From positions 1 to 60,928 of the forward strand of contig JAFZOG010000140.1 of the NCBI GenBank assembly GCA_017550745.1: a stretch of DNA of 60,928 nucleotides, given 5' to 3'. The DNA comes from Clostridia bacterium. Lineage in GTDB: Bacteria > Bacillota > Clostridia > Christensenellales > Aristaeellaceae. A program made the position numbers and the translations under genes. This document shows, piece by piece, positions 17,149-26,100 of this stretch. Below the pieces are notes generated by a model. That model saw only the letters and a program-made list of their open reading frames with translations. It searched no databases and had not been told where the DNA came from. Positions within the stretch are counted from its first letter, which is position 1. Every line of letters begins with the position of its first letter.

Positions 17149-17189
17149 AGGATGACATAAAATTGCCTAAAATAGGCTTTTTTGGAGGC

Positions 17190-17221
17190 AAAAAACCCCG
17201 GTGGGAAATGTTCCCACCGGG
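17190..17221 (-). terminator. Strong rho-independent terminator after the prs operon
   Basis: CCCGGTGGGAA pairs perfectly with TTCCCACCGGG around a 3-nt loop, followed on the minus strand by GTTTTTTG. It closes the prs plus coiled-coil gene pair. Confidence 0.9.
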
Positions 17222-17233
17222 ACGCGCCGGCGT

Positions 17234-17698
17234 TCATGTGAACGCCTTGATCACCGTTACGATCACCCAGGCCGCGCTGAAAACCGCCACCAGCCAGGTA
17301 GCCTGGCGGATGATGGAAAGCAGCCCGTCCGATTTTTTCAGCTTCTTATCGGCAATCAGCTTTTCGGCCTTTTCGAGCCGGACAGCCAGGGAATGAACTT
17401 CCTTGCGCAGTTCCTTGTTCTCCACCTCGGCGTCATGCAGGCCGTCCAGGAGGCGCTGCTCCAATTCCGTTTGCTGGGCGCTGAGCTTATCCGTTTCCTG
17501 GAAAAGCTTCTGCTGATCCTCGCTCAGCCCCTCCGCCACCAGCGTCATTTCGGATGTGAAATCCTCCACCAGCTGGCCCAGATCCTTTCCCTTCAGGGGA
17601 TTGAACACGCCGGTCATAAAGTCCTTGGCGGACTGCACGACATTCTTTTTGGTTTCCTCCGTTTCGGGGATCAATGCGTTTTCTTCCTGATTATTCAT
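17234..17698 (-). CDS. Coiled-coil, C-terminally membrane-anchored hypothetical protein
   Basis: A 154-residue protein: acidic N-terminus, a helical region from about 25 to 60, a strong coiled coil (QQTELEQRLLDGLHDAEVEN to SLAVRLEKAEKLIADKKL, about 75-120) and one C-terminal membrane helix (ATWLVAVFSAAWVIVTVI). The ATG at 17698 follows an AAAGGAC site and lies 7 bp after the prs stop; longer readings run back into prs and are rejected. It is cotranscribed with prs, but no functional link is known. Confidence 0.75.
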   Translation of the reverse strand: MNNQEENALIPETEETKKNVVQSAKDFMTGVFNPLKGKDLGQLVEDFTSEMTLVAEGLSEDQQKLFQETDKLSAQQTELEQRLLDGLHDAEVENKELRKEVHSLAVRLEKAEKLIADKKLKKSDGLLSIIRQATWLVAVFSAAWVIVTVIKAFT

Positions 17699-17705
17699 AC
17701 GTCCT

Positions 17706-18911
17706 TTAAGCCATGCGGAAGCCTTCCGCGGTCTGTTCGTTCTGGTAACGGTCCAGCAGATTCCGGATGCGGGTATAGGGATTGAGCAGCTTGGACAGCG
17801 TACGGTCATGGTTCAGGGTGGCGATGATATAGGCGATATACTTGCTCAGGTCAGCCTCCACAAACCAGGGCGCGGCGATCACTTCCGGGCGGCGGTAGGT
17901 CAGGTTGGAGGATACCACCTTCGTCAGGAAACCCTCGTTGTAGGCCTTGTTGAATTCCTCAATGCCGCTGGTGAAGAAGGCGAAGGTGGCTACGGCGTAG
18001 ATCCTGTTGGCCTTGCGGGCTTTCAATTCCCTGCACAGGTCCAGGATGGATTCGCCGGAGGCGATCATATCGTCCGCCACGATGACGTCCTTCCCTTCCA
18101 CGGAAGCGCCCAGGTATTCATGCGCCACGATGGGGTTGCGCCCGTTGACGACGGTGGTGTAGTCCCGCCGCTTGTAGAACATGCCCAGATCCAGCCCGAG
18201 CACGGAGGAATAGAAGATGTTCCGCTGCATCGCGCCTTCGTCGGGGGAAACCACCATCATGTTGTCCTTGTCGATGCGCAGGCCCTTTTCCGCCCGGGTG
18301 AGGGCTTTGATCATCTGGTAGGTGGGCATCACGTTTTCAAAGCCGATCAGGGGAACGGCGTTGGCCACGCGGGGATCGTGGGCGTCGAACGTGATGATGT
18401 TGGACACGCCGTATTCCTGCAGTTCCTGGAGCGCCAGGGCGCAGTCCAGGCTTTCACGGGAGGAGCGCTTGTGCTGCCTGCTTTCATACAGCATGGGCAT
18501 GATGACGTTGACGCGCTTTGCCTTGCCGCCGATGGCGGCGATCACGCGCTTGAGGTCCTGAAAGTGATCGTCCGGGGACATGGGCACTTCCATGTCGTAC
18601 ATTTTGAATGTCTTGTTGTAAGCGCATACGTCCACGATGATGTAGATGTCGTAGCCGCGCACGCTTTCCTTCACGACGCCCTTGCTTTCGCCGGTGCCGA
18701 AGCGGGGGCAGTAGGTCTTGATCAGGAAGGAGTCGCGGTTGATCCCTGGCATGGTATAGAATTCTTCATCCTGGCTCTCCTGGAGGGAATTCCATTTTTT
18801 CAGCCAGTTGTTGATTTTGCTGCCCATCTCTTCGCAGCCGGACATGGCGATCACGCCCAGCGGGCCCACGGGAATGCTTTTCAAGTCCCATTCAGTGAGA
18901 AAACTGTTCAT
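17706..18911 (-). CDS. prs: Ribose-phosphate pyrophosphokinase, long clostridial form
   Basis: Makes PRPP from ribose 5-phosphate and ATP for nucleotide, histidine and tryptophan synthesis. The PRPP-binding loop appears as VIVADDMIASGES and the substrate region as MPMLYESRQHKRSSRESLDC. At 401 residues it is much longer than the usual ~315, with an N-terminal extension (EWDLKSIPVGPLGVIAMSGC) and insertions. The ATG at 18911 follows AAGGGGTG. Divergence from classical Prs is clear, so regulation by ADP/phosphate may differ (inference). Confidence 0.85.
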   Translation of the reverse strand: MNSFLTEWDLKSIPVGPLGVIAMSGCEEMGSKINNWLKKWNSLQESQDEEFYTMPGINRDSFLIKTYCPRFGTGESKGVVKESVRGYDIYIIVDVCAYNKTFKMYDMEVPMSPDDHFQDLKRVIAAIGGKAKRVNVIMPMLYESRQHKRSSRESLDCALALQELQEYGVSNIITFDAHDPRVANAVPLIGFENVMPTYQMIKALTRAEKGLRIDKDNMMVVSPDEGAMQRNIFYSSVLGLDLGMFYKRRDYTTVVNGRNPIVAHEYLGASVEGKDVIVADDMIASGESILDLCRELKARKANRIYAVATFAFFTSGIEEFNKAYNEGFLTKVVSSNLTYRRPEVIAAPWFVEADLSKYIAYIIATLNHDRTLSKLLNPYTRIRNLLDRYQNEQTAEGFRMA

Positions 18912-18960
18912 GCCGCAGCACCCCTTTTTCAAAATATGCGCTGATACGGTGGACGGTTCT

Positions 18961-18989
18961 ATTATACATGATTTTATCGATTCTGGAAA
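18961..18989 (-). promoter_or_regulatory. Predicted promoter of prs
   Basis: Minus strand TTTCCA (18989-18984), 17-bp spacer, TATAAT (18966-18961). The -35 box is a weak match. Confidence 0.5.
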
Positions 18990-19091
18990 GGGAAAAGGCG
19001 AACATTGCAGCTTTTTGTTAAAAGCGGCAAAAAAAGGGCGAATATTCCGGAACAAATGGAGAGAAAAAGCCGGGTGCTTGTTCCGATCCCG

Positions 19092-19808
19092 TCACACGGC
19101 GTAACCGCCGTTGACGCCCAGCGCCTGGCCTGTGATGAAGGAAGCCTCCTGGGAAGAAAGGAAATAAGCTGCCTTTGCCACATCCGTCGGCGTGCCAAGG
19201 CGCATCAGCGGCGTTTCCTCGGCCAGGGCCTTTAGATCCCCTTCCGAGTATTCCCGCAGCATGTCGGTTTGAATCACCCCCGGGCAAAGGCAGTTGACCC
19301 GCACGCCGGAAGGGCCCGCCTCCTTGGCCAGCGCTTTGCCCAGGCCGATCAGCGCGGCCTTGCATGCGGAATAGGCGGCTTCGCAGGAAGCGCCCACCTG
19401 CCCCCACATGGAGGAAACATACAGGATGCTGCCGCTCTGCCGCGAGATCATGCCCGGCAGAAACGCCCGGGTGGCCAGGAACGCGCCGCGGACGTGGAGG
19501 GAAAAGAGATCATCCCATTCGTCCACGGACATGTCCTGCAACAGGCCGGTATAAGATACTCCCGCGTTGCAGATCAGCGCATCCAGATGGTGAAAGCATG
19601 CCGACACCTTTTCCGCCATGTCCCGGGTTTCCATCTCGCTTTTCGCGTCGCAGCGCAGCGCCAGCGCCCCGGTATCTTTGCTCAGCGCCAGCGCTTTTTC
19701 CCGGCTGGACAGGTAGGTGAACGCAACGCGCCAGCCGTTTGCGGAAAACAGGCGCACCATCGCCTCCCCGATGCCCCGGGAGCCGCCCGTGATCAGTACT
19801 GTGCGCAT
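19092..19808 (-). CDS. SDR-family oxidoreductase (FabG-like 3-oxoacyl-ACP reductase type)
   Basis: A 238-residue short-chain dehydrogenase. The NAD(P)-binding motif TGGSRGIGEAM, NAG motif (CNAGVSY), catalytic Ser (SSMWGQ) and YSACK Tyr/Lys pair are all present, and it ends with the usual GQALGVNGGYAV. A FabG role is possible, but without a fatty-acid operon nearby the substrate is open. The ATG at 19808 follows GGAGGGG and places the Rossmann strand at the N-terminus. Confidence 0.88.
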   Translation of the reverse strand: MRTVLITGGSRGIGEAMVRLFSANGWRVAFTYLSSREKALALSKDTGALALRCDAKSEMETRDMAEKVSACFHHLDALICNAGVSYTGLLQDMSVDEWDDLFSLHVRGAFLATRAFLPGMISRQSGSILYVSSMWGQVGASCEAAYSACKAALIGLGKALAKEAGPSGVRVNCLCPGVIQTDMLREYSEGDLKALAEETPLMRLGTPTDVAKAAYFLSSQEASFITGQALGVNGGYAV

Positions 19809-19862
19809 GACGCCGATCCCCTCCAACAAGAAAGAGCTGCTCCAAGAGCAGCCCGTAGCATA

Positions 19863-20204
19863 TTAAAAATTTGAACCCTGCCAGCCCCAGTTTTCCGTTT
19901 CCTCATATTCCACGTATACGCCGTCTGCGGGAACGGACAGCACATCGCCCAGGATGCGGGTGGCTTCGGCGGTAAAGCGCTGGTAATTCTCTTTCCCCGC
20001 TTTGCCGTACAGCTTTACGCCCACAAAAGCCAGGGGCTTTCGGCAGTCGCCCTTGAAATACATGCGGCAATTATCCTCGAATTGCAGCATCAGCCAGTTT
20101 TCACTTTTATTGAGCAGCGCCACAGCCTGGCCAAACTGCCGGGCCAGGTTTTTCTCCGCTTCCTGCGAAATGGGACGGTTGACACGGGTATGAATAAAAG
20201 GCAC
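19863..20204 (-). CDS. Tautomerase/MIF-superfamily protein
   Basis: A 113-residue protein with Pro at position 2 (the catalytic N-terminal proline after Met removal in this superfamily) and the MIF-like pattern SENWLMLQFEDNCRMYFKGD and VPADGVYVEYEETENWGW. Family members form trimers and may act as phenylpyruvate tautomerases; the physiological role in bacteria is uncertain. Its promoter carries a palindrome (20272-20287), and the SDR gene follows, so the pair may be co-regulated. Confidence 0.85.
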   Translation of the reverse strand: MPFIHTRVNRPISQEAEKNLARQFGQAVALLNKSENWLMLQFEDNCRMYFKGDCRKPLAFVGVKLYGKAGKENYQRFTAEATRILGDVLSVPADGVYVEYEETENWGWQGSNF

Positions 20205-20268
20205 GAATTTCCCTCCCTGCTGAATTCAGCCGCTGTGAAGATGCGTCATCTGGCGGATGAACATAGGC

Positions 20269-20298
20269 AGTATACCACATATGGTATGCTTTTGTAAA
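20269..20298 (-). promoter_or_regulatory. Promoter of the MIF-like gene with operator-like palindrome
   Basis: Minus strand TTTACA (20298-20293), 18-bp spacer, TATACT (20274-20269). A 16-bp inverted repeat ATACCA-N4-TGGTAT (20272-20287) overlaps the -10 box and spacer, the position expected for a repressor site. Confidence 0.55.
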
Positions 20299-20372
20299 TG
20301 CCTATTTTCCGCTTCTTCAGGGATGATATAGGAAGCAACATTCTGTTGCCTGCCCGGGGCGTTCCGGCCCGC

Positions 20373-20494
20373 CCTACGCTGAAAACCAGCCCAAGGGCAG
20401 GTTTTCCGGGCGCTTCGGGCCCCGGCGACCGCCTTGGGCTGCCGCCCGGCCTACGCGGAAAACGGTACACTGTACCGTCTTCCGGGCGCTTCGG
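20373..20494. repeat. Two tandem hairpin units with conserved flanks and different palindromic cores
   Basis: Unit 1 (20373-20418) and unit 2 (20450-20494) share CCTACGC plus GAAAAC on the left and TTCCGGGCGCTTCGG on the right, at a spacing of about 76 bp. The cores differ: unit 1 pairs GAAAAC with GTTTTC around AGCCC/GGGC, and unit 2 pairs GGAAAACGGTAC with GTACCGTCTTCC. Stem conservation with sequence change in the core resembles REP/BIME-type or structured-RNA repeats. Confidence 0.6.
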
Positions 20495-20505
20495 CCCCTG
20501 CGGAT

Positions 20506-20534
20506 TAAAAATCGAAGGGCTGCGGCCCTTCGAT
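20506..20534 (-). terminator. Rho-independent terminator of the rhamnogalacturonan lyase gene
   Basis: Perfect 10-bp stem ATCGAAGGGC/GCCCTTCGAT with a 4-nt loop, followed on the minus strand by TTTTA, about 53 bp after the stop codon. Confidence 0.85.
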
Positions 20535-20586
20535 GCATCCCAGGGGTTTTCGCGTTCCTCCCGATGCTTGGAAAAAAGCATCAAGG

Positions 20587-23022
20587 CTATTTCAGGGCGG
20601 GCAGCACGTAAGCCCAGTCCATATCGGAGGCGTAATAGAAACTGGGATAGCAGGGCTGGTTATAGCAGTTGTTCTGCCAGGCGACGCCGGTGCGGTATTG
20701 GATGTCGTGAAGCAGCGTAAAGAGCTTGTGCGCCGTGATGTCCGTATTCGTGTAGATGCGGATGGCGGCGCTGTCGGCGGTCCGCAAAAGCAGCTCCTCC
20801 CTGAAATCGCCAAAGATATCGGCGATGAGGCAGGGGTTGCCTTTGGTGCCGTTGTTGGCTTTTGTATTTTGAGGATCCAGCATTGTGCCGTGGGCGCTGT
20901 CCGTGATCCGGCCTGTCTGCTCCTGGTGAAGATAGTCGGCGCCGTCGATGATCTGGGTGCTCATGTCCGCCGCCCAGCGGATGCTGGCGTTGGTGCCCAG
21001 CAGGGGTACGTCCAGCCTGTTCCCCCGGCAGTCAAAGGTTTCCTTCACCCAGCATTGCAGCCCCCGCACGCCGGGCACGGTGTCCCCAACCATGCAGCGG
21101 CCCAGGTCGGTATCCGCGGGCTGGCCGAAAAACACTTCGCCCGTCTCGGCGTCGCGCAGGGCAAAGCCCCAGGGCGCCGCCTTCGCGCCTTCGAACACAT
21201 TGAAAATCTGCATGCCGGGGCGGTCCGGGTCGATGACGCCGCAGTGCATGGAATCCCCGTGACCGAACTTGGCCATTGAGCCGTCCGGCATACGCCCGTA
21301 GCTGGAATACAGCAGGCTGCCGTCCTGATCGATCACCGCCGCGCCGTACACGATTTCCTGGCATCCGTCCCCGTCCACGTCGGCAATGGCCATGCTGTGG
21401 TTGCCCTGGCCCGCAAAGAGGCCGTGGGTGGGGCTGTCGCCGTGGCCCGCGTGGGGGTCGTCGCGAAAGGGATTGCGCATGGGCACATGGCCGGAATCGG
21501 CGGTAAAGCGCCGGATGAAATGCCCGTCCCGGAAATCGTAGGCGGTGACGGTGGTGCGGGTGTAGTAGCCGCGCCCGATAATGACCGAGGGACGCTCCCC
21601 GTCCAGGTAAGCCACGGCGGACAAAAACCTGTCCACCCGGTTGCAGGGCTCGATGCGGGACATGGCGTAATCTCCCCACAGCAGGCCGTCGTCCTGCCGC
21701 GGGACGGGGAAAGCGACCGTTTCCAATTCGCGCCCGTCTCCGCTGAACATGGTCAGGTATTCGGGGCCGCCGTAGATGAAGCCTTCAAATTCGTCCAACC
21801 GGTTCTTGGAACTGCGGGAAGGCGCGTAAACCCGGATGAAATAATCCGCTAATGCTTCCGCGTCCGGGCGGCTTAAGGGATAGGCATATGCCTGCGGTAT
21901 GCCGAAGCAGGCTTCCAGCGTGTCCGGCCAATGACCGTTTTTTACTTCGGGATGCTCCCGCCAGCCTTCAAACACATCGGCCATGTGATTTCGGTAATCC
22001 GCCGCGGAGCAGACGTAATCATCGGTGTTCTGTATCCCGGCGGCTGCGTCCTGGGGAAGCAAGGTGATATACGCTTCGCTTTTGACCGTTCCGTCGGCAT
22101 GATAAACCGTCATGCGGGTGCCCGGCGCGGTTTTCACGCACATCTCCGCTTTGCCGTCGCCGTCAAAGTCATAGACCATGAACTGGGTATAGTGGGCCCC
22201 GGCGCGGATGTTGGGCCCCATGTCCAGCCGCCAGAGCAGGCGTCCGGACAGCTTATAGCAATCAATGATACAGCGGCCCGTATAGCCCCGGTGGGAAACG
22301 TCGTGGGAATTGGAGGGATCCCATTTGACAAAGTACTCCAGCTCGCCGTCCCCGTCCACGTCGCCGATAGACATGTCGTTGGCGGAGTAAGAAAAGGGCT
22401 CTCCATTTGGGTGCATGACGCCGGGACGGGTCACGCCGTCCCGGGGCTTTTGCAGGGGGATTTCCAGATATTCCTTGTCCCAGGGCCGCACCGGGGCGCA
22501 TTTTTCCCCTTCCTGACGCTGGCGTACCGGCGCCACCTGGTATTCGCTGTACTTCGTGCCGTTCCAATCCAGATAATTGGTGGAATCCTCCACCAGCGCG
22601 ATGGGCCGTCCGTCCCGGTACACGGAAAAGCTTACTCCCGTCAGACCGGATGCATTGTATCCGTCCGCCTCGTCCTTGAACAGCCGCCAGGACAGAAAAA
22701 TACCGTCCTCCCGCGGCACGGCGGCCAGGCCGCGGTCCAGCTTTTCCAGCTGCTCATGAAAAGCTTTCCTGACGGGCGTTTTCAGGATTTCGCTTTTTTC
22801 GATGACTTTTTCATTGCGTACCGCTTCCACATAGAAATAATGCGGAACATGGGTGGCTTTTTTCAGCCGGTACTGAACCGCTTTGGTTTCTGTCATCAGC
22901 TTATACACCATGGCGGGCGTGTTCCTGTCCGCCCAGAACACCCGGTATTTTTCCGCGCCGGCTACTGCTTCCCACGCAATGGATACGGAATCATCCGCAA
23001 GATTTGTCATTGATAAACGCAT
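20587..23022 (-). CDS. Rhamnogalacturonan lyase, polysaccharide lyase family 11 (YesW/YesX type)
   Basis: Cleaves the rhamnogalacturonan I backbone of pectin by beta-elimination. The 811-residue protein begins with a fibronectin-like region (SIAWEAVAGAEKYRVFWADR) and then shows the PL11 beta-propeller with repeated calcium-type Asp/Gly loops: DVDGDGELEYFVKWDPSN, YDFDGDGKAEMCVK, DVDGDGCQEIVYGA and DFREELLLR. It ends with the family CYNQPCYPSFYYASDM pattern. No signal peptide is present, which suggests an intracellular YesX-like exo-acting role on imported oligomers, though a leaderless secreted form cannot be excluded. It stands alone with its own promoter and terminator. Confidence 0.93.
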   Translation of the reverse strand: MRLSMTNLADDSVSIAWEAVAGAEKYRVFWADRNTPAMVYKLMTETKAVQYRLKKATHVPHYFYVEAVRNEKVIEKSEILKTPVRKAFHEQLEKLDRGLAAVPREDGIFLSWRLFKDEADGYNASGLTGVSFSVYRDGRPIALVEDSTNYLDWNGTKYSEYQVAPVRQRQEGEKCAPVRPWDKEYLEIPLQKPRDGVTRPGVMHPNGEPFSYSANDMSIGDVDGDGELEYFVKWDPSNSHDVSHRGYTGRCIIDCYKLSGRLLWRLDMGPNIRAGAHYTQFMVYDFDGDGKAEMCVKTAPGTRMTVYHADGTVKSEAYITLLPQDAAAGIQNTDDYVCSAADYRNHMADVFEGWREHPEVKNGHWPDTLEACFGIPQAYAYPLSRPDAEALADYFIRVYAPSRSSKNRLDEFEGFIYGGPEYLTMFSGDGRELETVAFPVPRQDDGLLWGDYAMSRIEPCNRVDRFLSAVAYLDGERPSVIIGRGYYTRTTVTAYDFRDGHFIRRFTADSGHVPMRNPFRDDPHAGHGDSPTHGLFAGQGNHSMAIADVDGDGCQEIVYGAAVIDQDGSLLYSSYGRMPDGSMAKFGHGDSMHCGVIDPDRPGMQIFNVFEGAKAAPWGFALRDAETGEVFFGQPADTDLGRCMVGDTVPGVRGLQCWVKETFDCRGNRLDVPLLGTNASIRWAADMSTQIIDGADYLHQEQTGRITDSAHGTMLDPQNTKANNGTKGNPCLIADIFGDFREELLLRTADSAAIRIYTNTDITAHKLFTLLHDIQYRTGVAWQNNCYNQPCYPSFYYASDMDWAYVLPALK

Positions 23023-23115
23023 TTCACAGCTTCCTTTTCAGATTATCGTGCGATCATTTTGGCAACAGCGCATCCGGCCCGGTAAAACCTGGATTGCCAA
23101 GCAAAATACAATGAT

Positions 23116-23144
23116 AATATACCAAAAGAGCGGAAAAATGGCAA
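23116..23144 (-). promoter_or_regulatory. Predicted promoter and structured leader of the PL11 gene
   Basis: Minus strand TTGCCA (23144-23139), 17-bp spacer, TATATT (23121-23116). The ~95-nt leader that follows contains inverted arms TTGGCAA and TTGCCAA about 28 nt apart, which could form a hairpin. Confidence 0.55.
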
Positions 23145-23183
23145 CGGGTATTCGCCGACGCAATACGGATAAAACGGGGAACG

Positions 23184-26100
23184 CTATTTCATATTGATTT
23201 TTTCCAGCAGTTCGTCGAATCTGATTTCCTGCATGATCCGGGCGTTTTCAAGCCCGCGGGACAGGTCGCGCCGACAGATGGGAGCGTAATCGCAGCGGTC
23301 GCACGTGCCGTTTTGGCGCTTGTCGCACAGGGGAGAGGCGGCGATTTCTCCGTCGTAGATGCGTTCGGCCCATTGCTTTGCCATGCTGCCTGCGTGATCG
23401 ATCAAGGCTTTCATGTCCTCCAGATTCGCAAGCATGGCGGTCTTGGAAAATTCGCCTTTGGCAGTCAGCACTTTGGGCAGGGTCAGGGGAGGCTCTCCGT
23501 CGTCCATGCGCCGGAGGATCCCCACGTCTTTGAGCGCGATGCCCCGCAGGCATAAGGCGCGGGCCAGCGCGTCCTCGATTTCCCCGGTTTCCTCTTCGCT
23601 GGGCAAAAGCGGGTCTGCCACCCGCATGTAGAACGCTCCGGCGGGCTCCGCCTCCTCCTGGGTAAGGGCGGCGCGAAGATACAGGAGCAGTTGCAGCTGC
23701 GCGCCCCAGAAAATCTTTGCGGGGCTGAGCTTTTCGGCGCCGGACTTGTAATCCACCACCCGCAGGAAAACCCCTTCGTCCCCCGCGTAGCGGTCAATGC
23801 GGTCGATTTTCCCCCGCACAAACACCTTGGTTCCGTCCTTTAAAGCCAGTTCGATGGGCGGGATGCCCTCCGGGTAGCCGAATTTCACTTCCACCCCTTC
23901 CGGGGAGAAAGCGCTCTGCCTGGCGCCTTTGGTGAATGTCCAGGCCACGCGGCGCAGCACGCGCCTGTATTTTTCCCCCAGCGAGCGCATCCGGGAGCTT
24001 TCGCCCATGACATTCGCCAGCAGCTCCTGGAAAAGCGGTTCGGCGGCTTTGTCGATCGCCGCGTCGCAGGTCTTTTTGTCGATTTTCGGCCAGCGCGGGA
24101 TGCTGGGCAGCAGGCGGGTAAAGCCCTCCAGGGCGCTGTGGTAGAAGTTTCCTGCGTCGATGGGCGTGAGGGCCCATTCCTTCCGGGGTTTGGGAGAGAG
24201 CCCATGCTCCACGAAATGCTTGTAAGGGCATACGGCAAATGTTTCCAGCCGGCTGACGGACATCACCCGCTCCATGAACAGGGAATGCGCCACCTCCCGC
24301 GGAAGGACAGGCGCGTCCCGCGCGGGCAGGAAGGAGTTAAGCAGCGCTTCGGCCTGGCCCTTGGTGTCCGGAGCCGAACTCAGATATTTCCAGGCTTCCA
24401 GCCATTTCCCCGTCAGGGGGCCCTCCCGCATCTTCACGCCCAGGGCGTCAAATACCGGCGCGGGGGCCAGGGGCAATTCCGCCGCGATGCGCTGGCTGAC
24501 GCTTCCTTCCTCCACCAGGCCCGGGAAAATGGCACGGATGTGCGCCAGCCGCTGAAAGGGACGCAGCGCGCCGCCGTCCTGGGTGGCGAGGGAACGGGTC
24601 AGATACAGCTTTTCGGAGGGCGCGGAGATGGTTTTCCATACGTCCAGCTGCGCAAGCGCGTCCTGGCCGCTGTCGTCAATGGACAGATAGGCGTGCAGCG
24701 CGTCCTGGGCCTCTTCCTGCTCCTGGGCGGTCAGCAGGCCCTGTTCCCGGCCGGATAGCAGGCCGTCGGTCATATTCATGAGGAACAGGGCTTTGGGGCG
24801 GCTCAGCGGCAGATTGCCGATGGTGCCGCAGATCACCGCGCCGGCAGTGGGCGGCAGGGAGGAAAGCTCGCAGGCGTCCAGGCCCGCTTCCAGCCAGGAA
24901 GCCAGCTGCCGCGGGGATACGCGCACAGCGCCCAGCAGCGCGTGGGCCTGGGACAAAAGCTGCATGGCCGCTTCCCACAGCTGGTGCAGGCGCATCGCTT
25001 CGGCGGGCATATCCCGCGCCATCAGTTCTTCCTGGCTTTCCAGCAAGCGGCCATATACTCCGCAGGCATCCAGATAATCGTACACGGCGCGCAAAGCCTG
25101 GCCGGAATCCTGCGCTTCCTTCATGGATTCCCGGAGCGCGTGCAGCGGCGTGATCAGGCTGACCCGGGCGTTTTCCAGCGCGGCGCATTGCTCCGCTGTC
25201 CCGCGATTGAAGGGATTCAGCCACAGCTTTCCCCGAATGCCGTAAGATTCGATATAGTTTTCCAGCTGCCACGCTTCCGCTTCGGAGATCGGCGCGTAAT
25301 CGGACTTGATGACGGACAGCATTTCCTCCGCGGAATAGCCGTCCGCCGCCGCCCGCAGGGAGGACAGCAGGAAACGGGACGCGCCGTGCCTGACCGCGGC
25401 CATTTTGCGGGAAACATAGCAGGGGATGCGATAGGAGGTCAGCACCGTTTCCAGCACGCCCGCGAACGATGCGTCGCCCATCACCGCGGTCATGTCGCCA
25501 AAGGCCATGCCGCGCTCGTGCAGCAGGACCATTTCCTGCGCCGCGAAATGCGCCTCAAAGTACGGATTTGGCGCGGCGTAAAGCCGGACGGCGGCGGGGA
25601 TGCCCTGATAAGGCGCGGGAGCGGATTGCAGATACTGCAGGGAAAGATGTGTCAATTCCCGGGCGCGGCCCGCTTCCCAAAAAGGCAGCGAAACCGACTC
25701 AAAAGGCAGCTTCATTTCCTCCGCCGCTTTCCACAGGCGGGTGACGCTCTGCCGCACGGGAGAAAACATGTCCTCCTGCCCCATGATGACCAGCGCTTCC
25801 GCCTGCCCGGTGATTTGCGCGGCGCATGTCAGCAGCCGGATCATCTGCCCGGTCAGGGAATCGAAGCCGTATACCGCCACCCGCGCGCCCGTCATGACGC
25901 CGCTGTCCGCAAGGCGCGCCAGCATACAGTCCACCACGTCTTCGCCGTCCACAAACTGCCCGGAGAGCTGCTGGCTGTAAACGCTGTAGAGCAAAGAAAG
26001 ATCCATGAATTTATCCTTGCTTGCGCCCTCCGGGAGGGACTCCGTGTGCGCGGATAATGCTTCCGGCGAAATCCCCGCCTGCTTGCATTCGGCGATCAGC

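Larger units (their letters stand above)
20205..20586. other. 382-bp intergenic region with promoter palindrome, serial hairpins and a terminator
   Basis: Right to left it holds the PL11 terminator (20506-20534), two tandem hairpin units (20373-20418 and 20450-20494), a small hairpin GCAACA-TTC-TGTTGC near 20334, and the MIF-gene promoter (20269-20298). No credible gene was seen; the single 140-codon frame crossing it looks non-coding. The region is much richer in GC around 20350-20500 than elsewhere. Confidence 0.7.

Noticed and set aside
17161-17186. Small hairpin GCCT-AAAAT-AGGC followed by TTTTTT as a plus-strand terminator
   Set aside because: The stem is only 4 bp and no plus-strand gene ends before it; probably chance in an AT-rich stretch.
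20298-20720. A 140-codon plus-strand frame over the hairpin-rich intergenic region
   Set aside because: It spans a terminator and two hairpin units, lacks a ribosome binding site and runs antisense into the PL11 gene.
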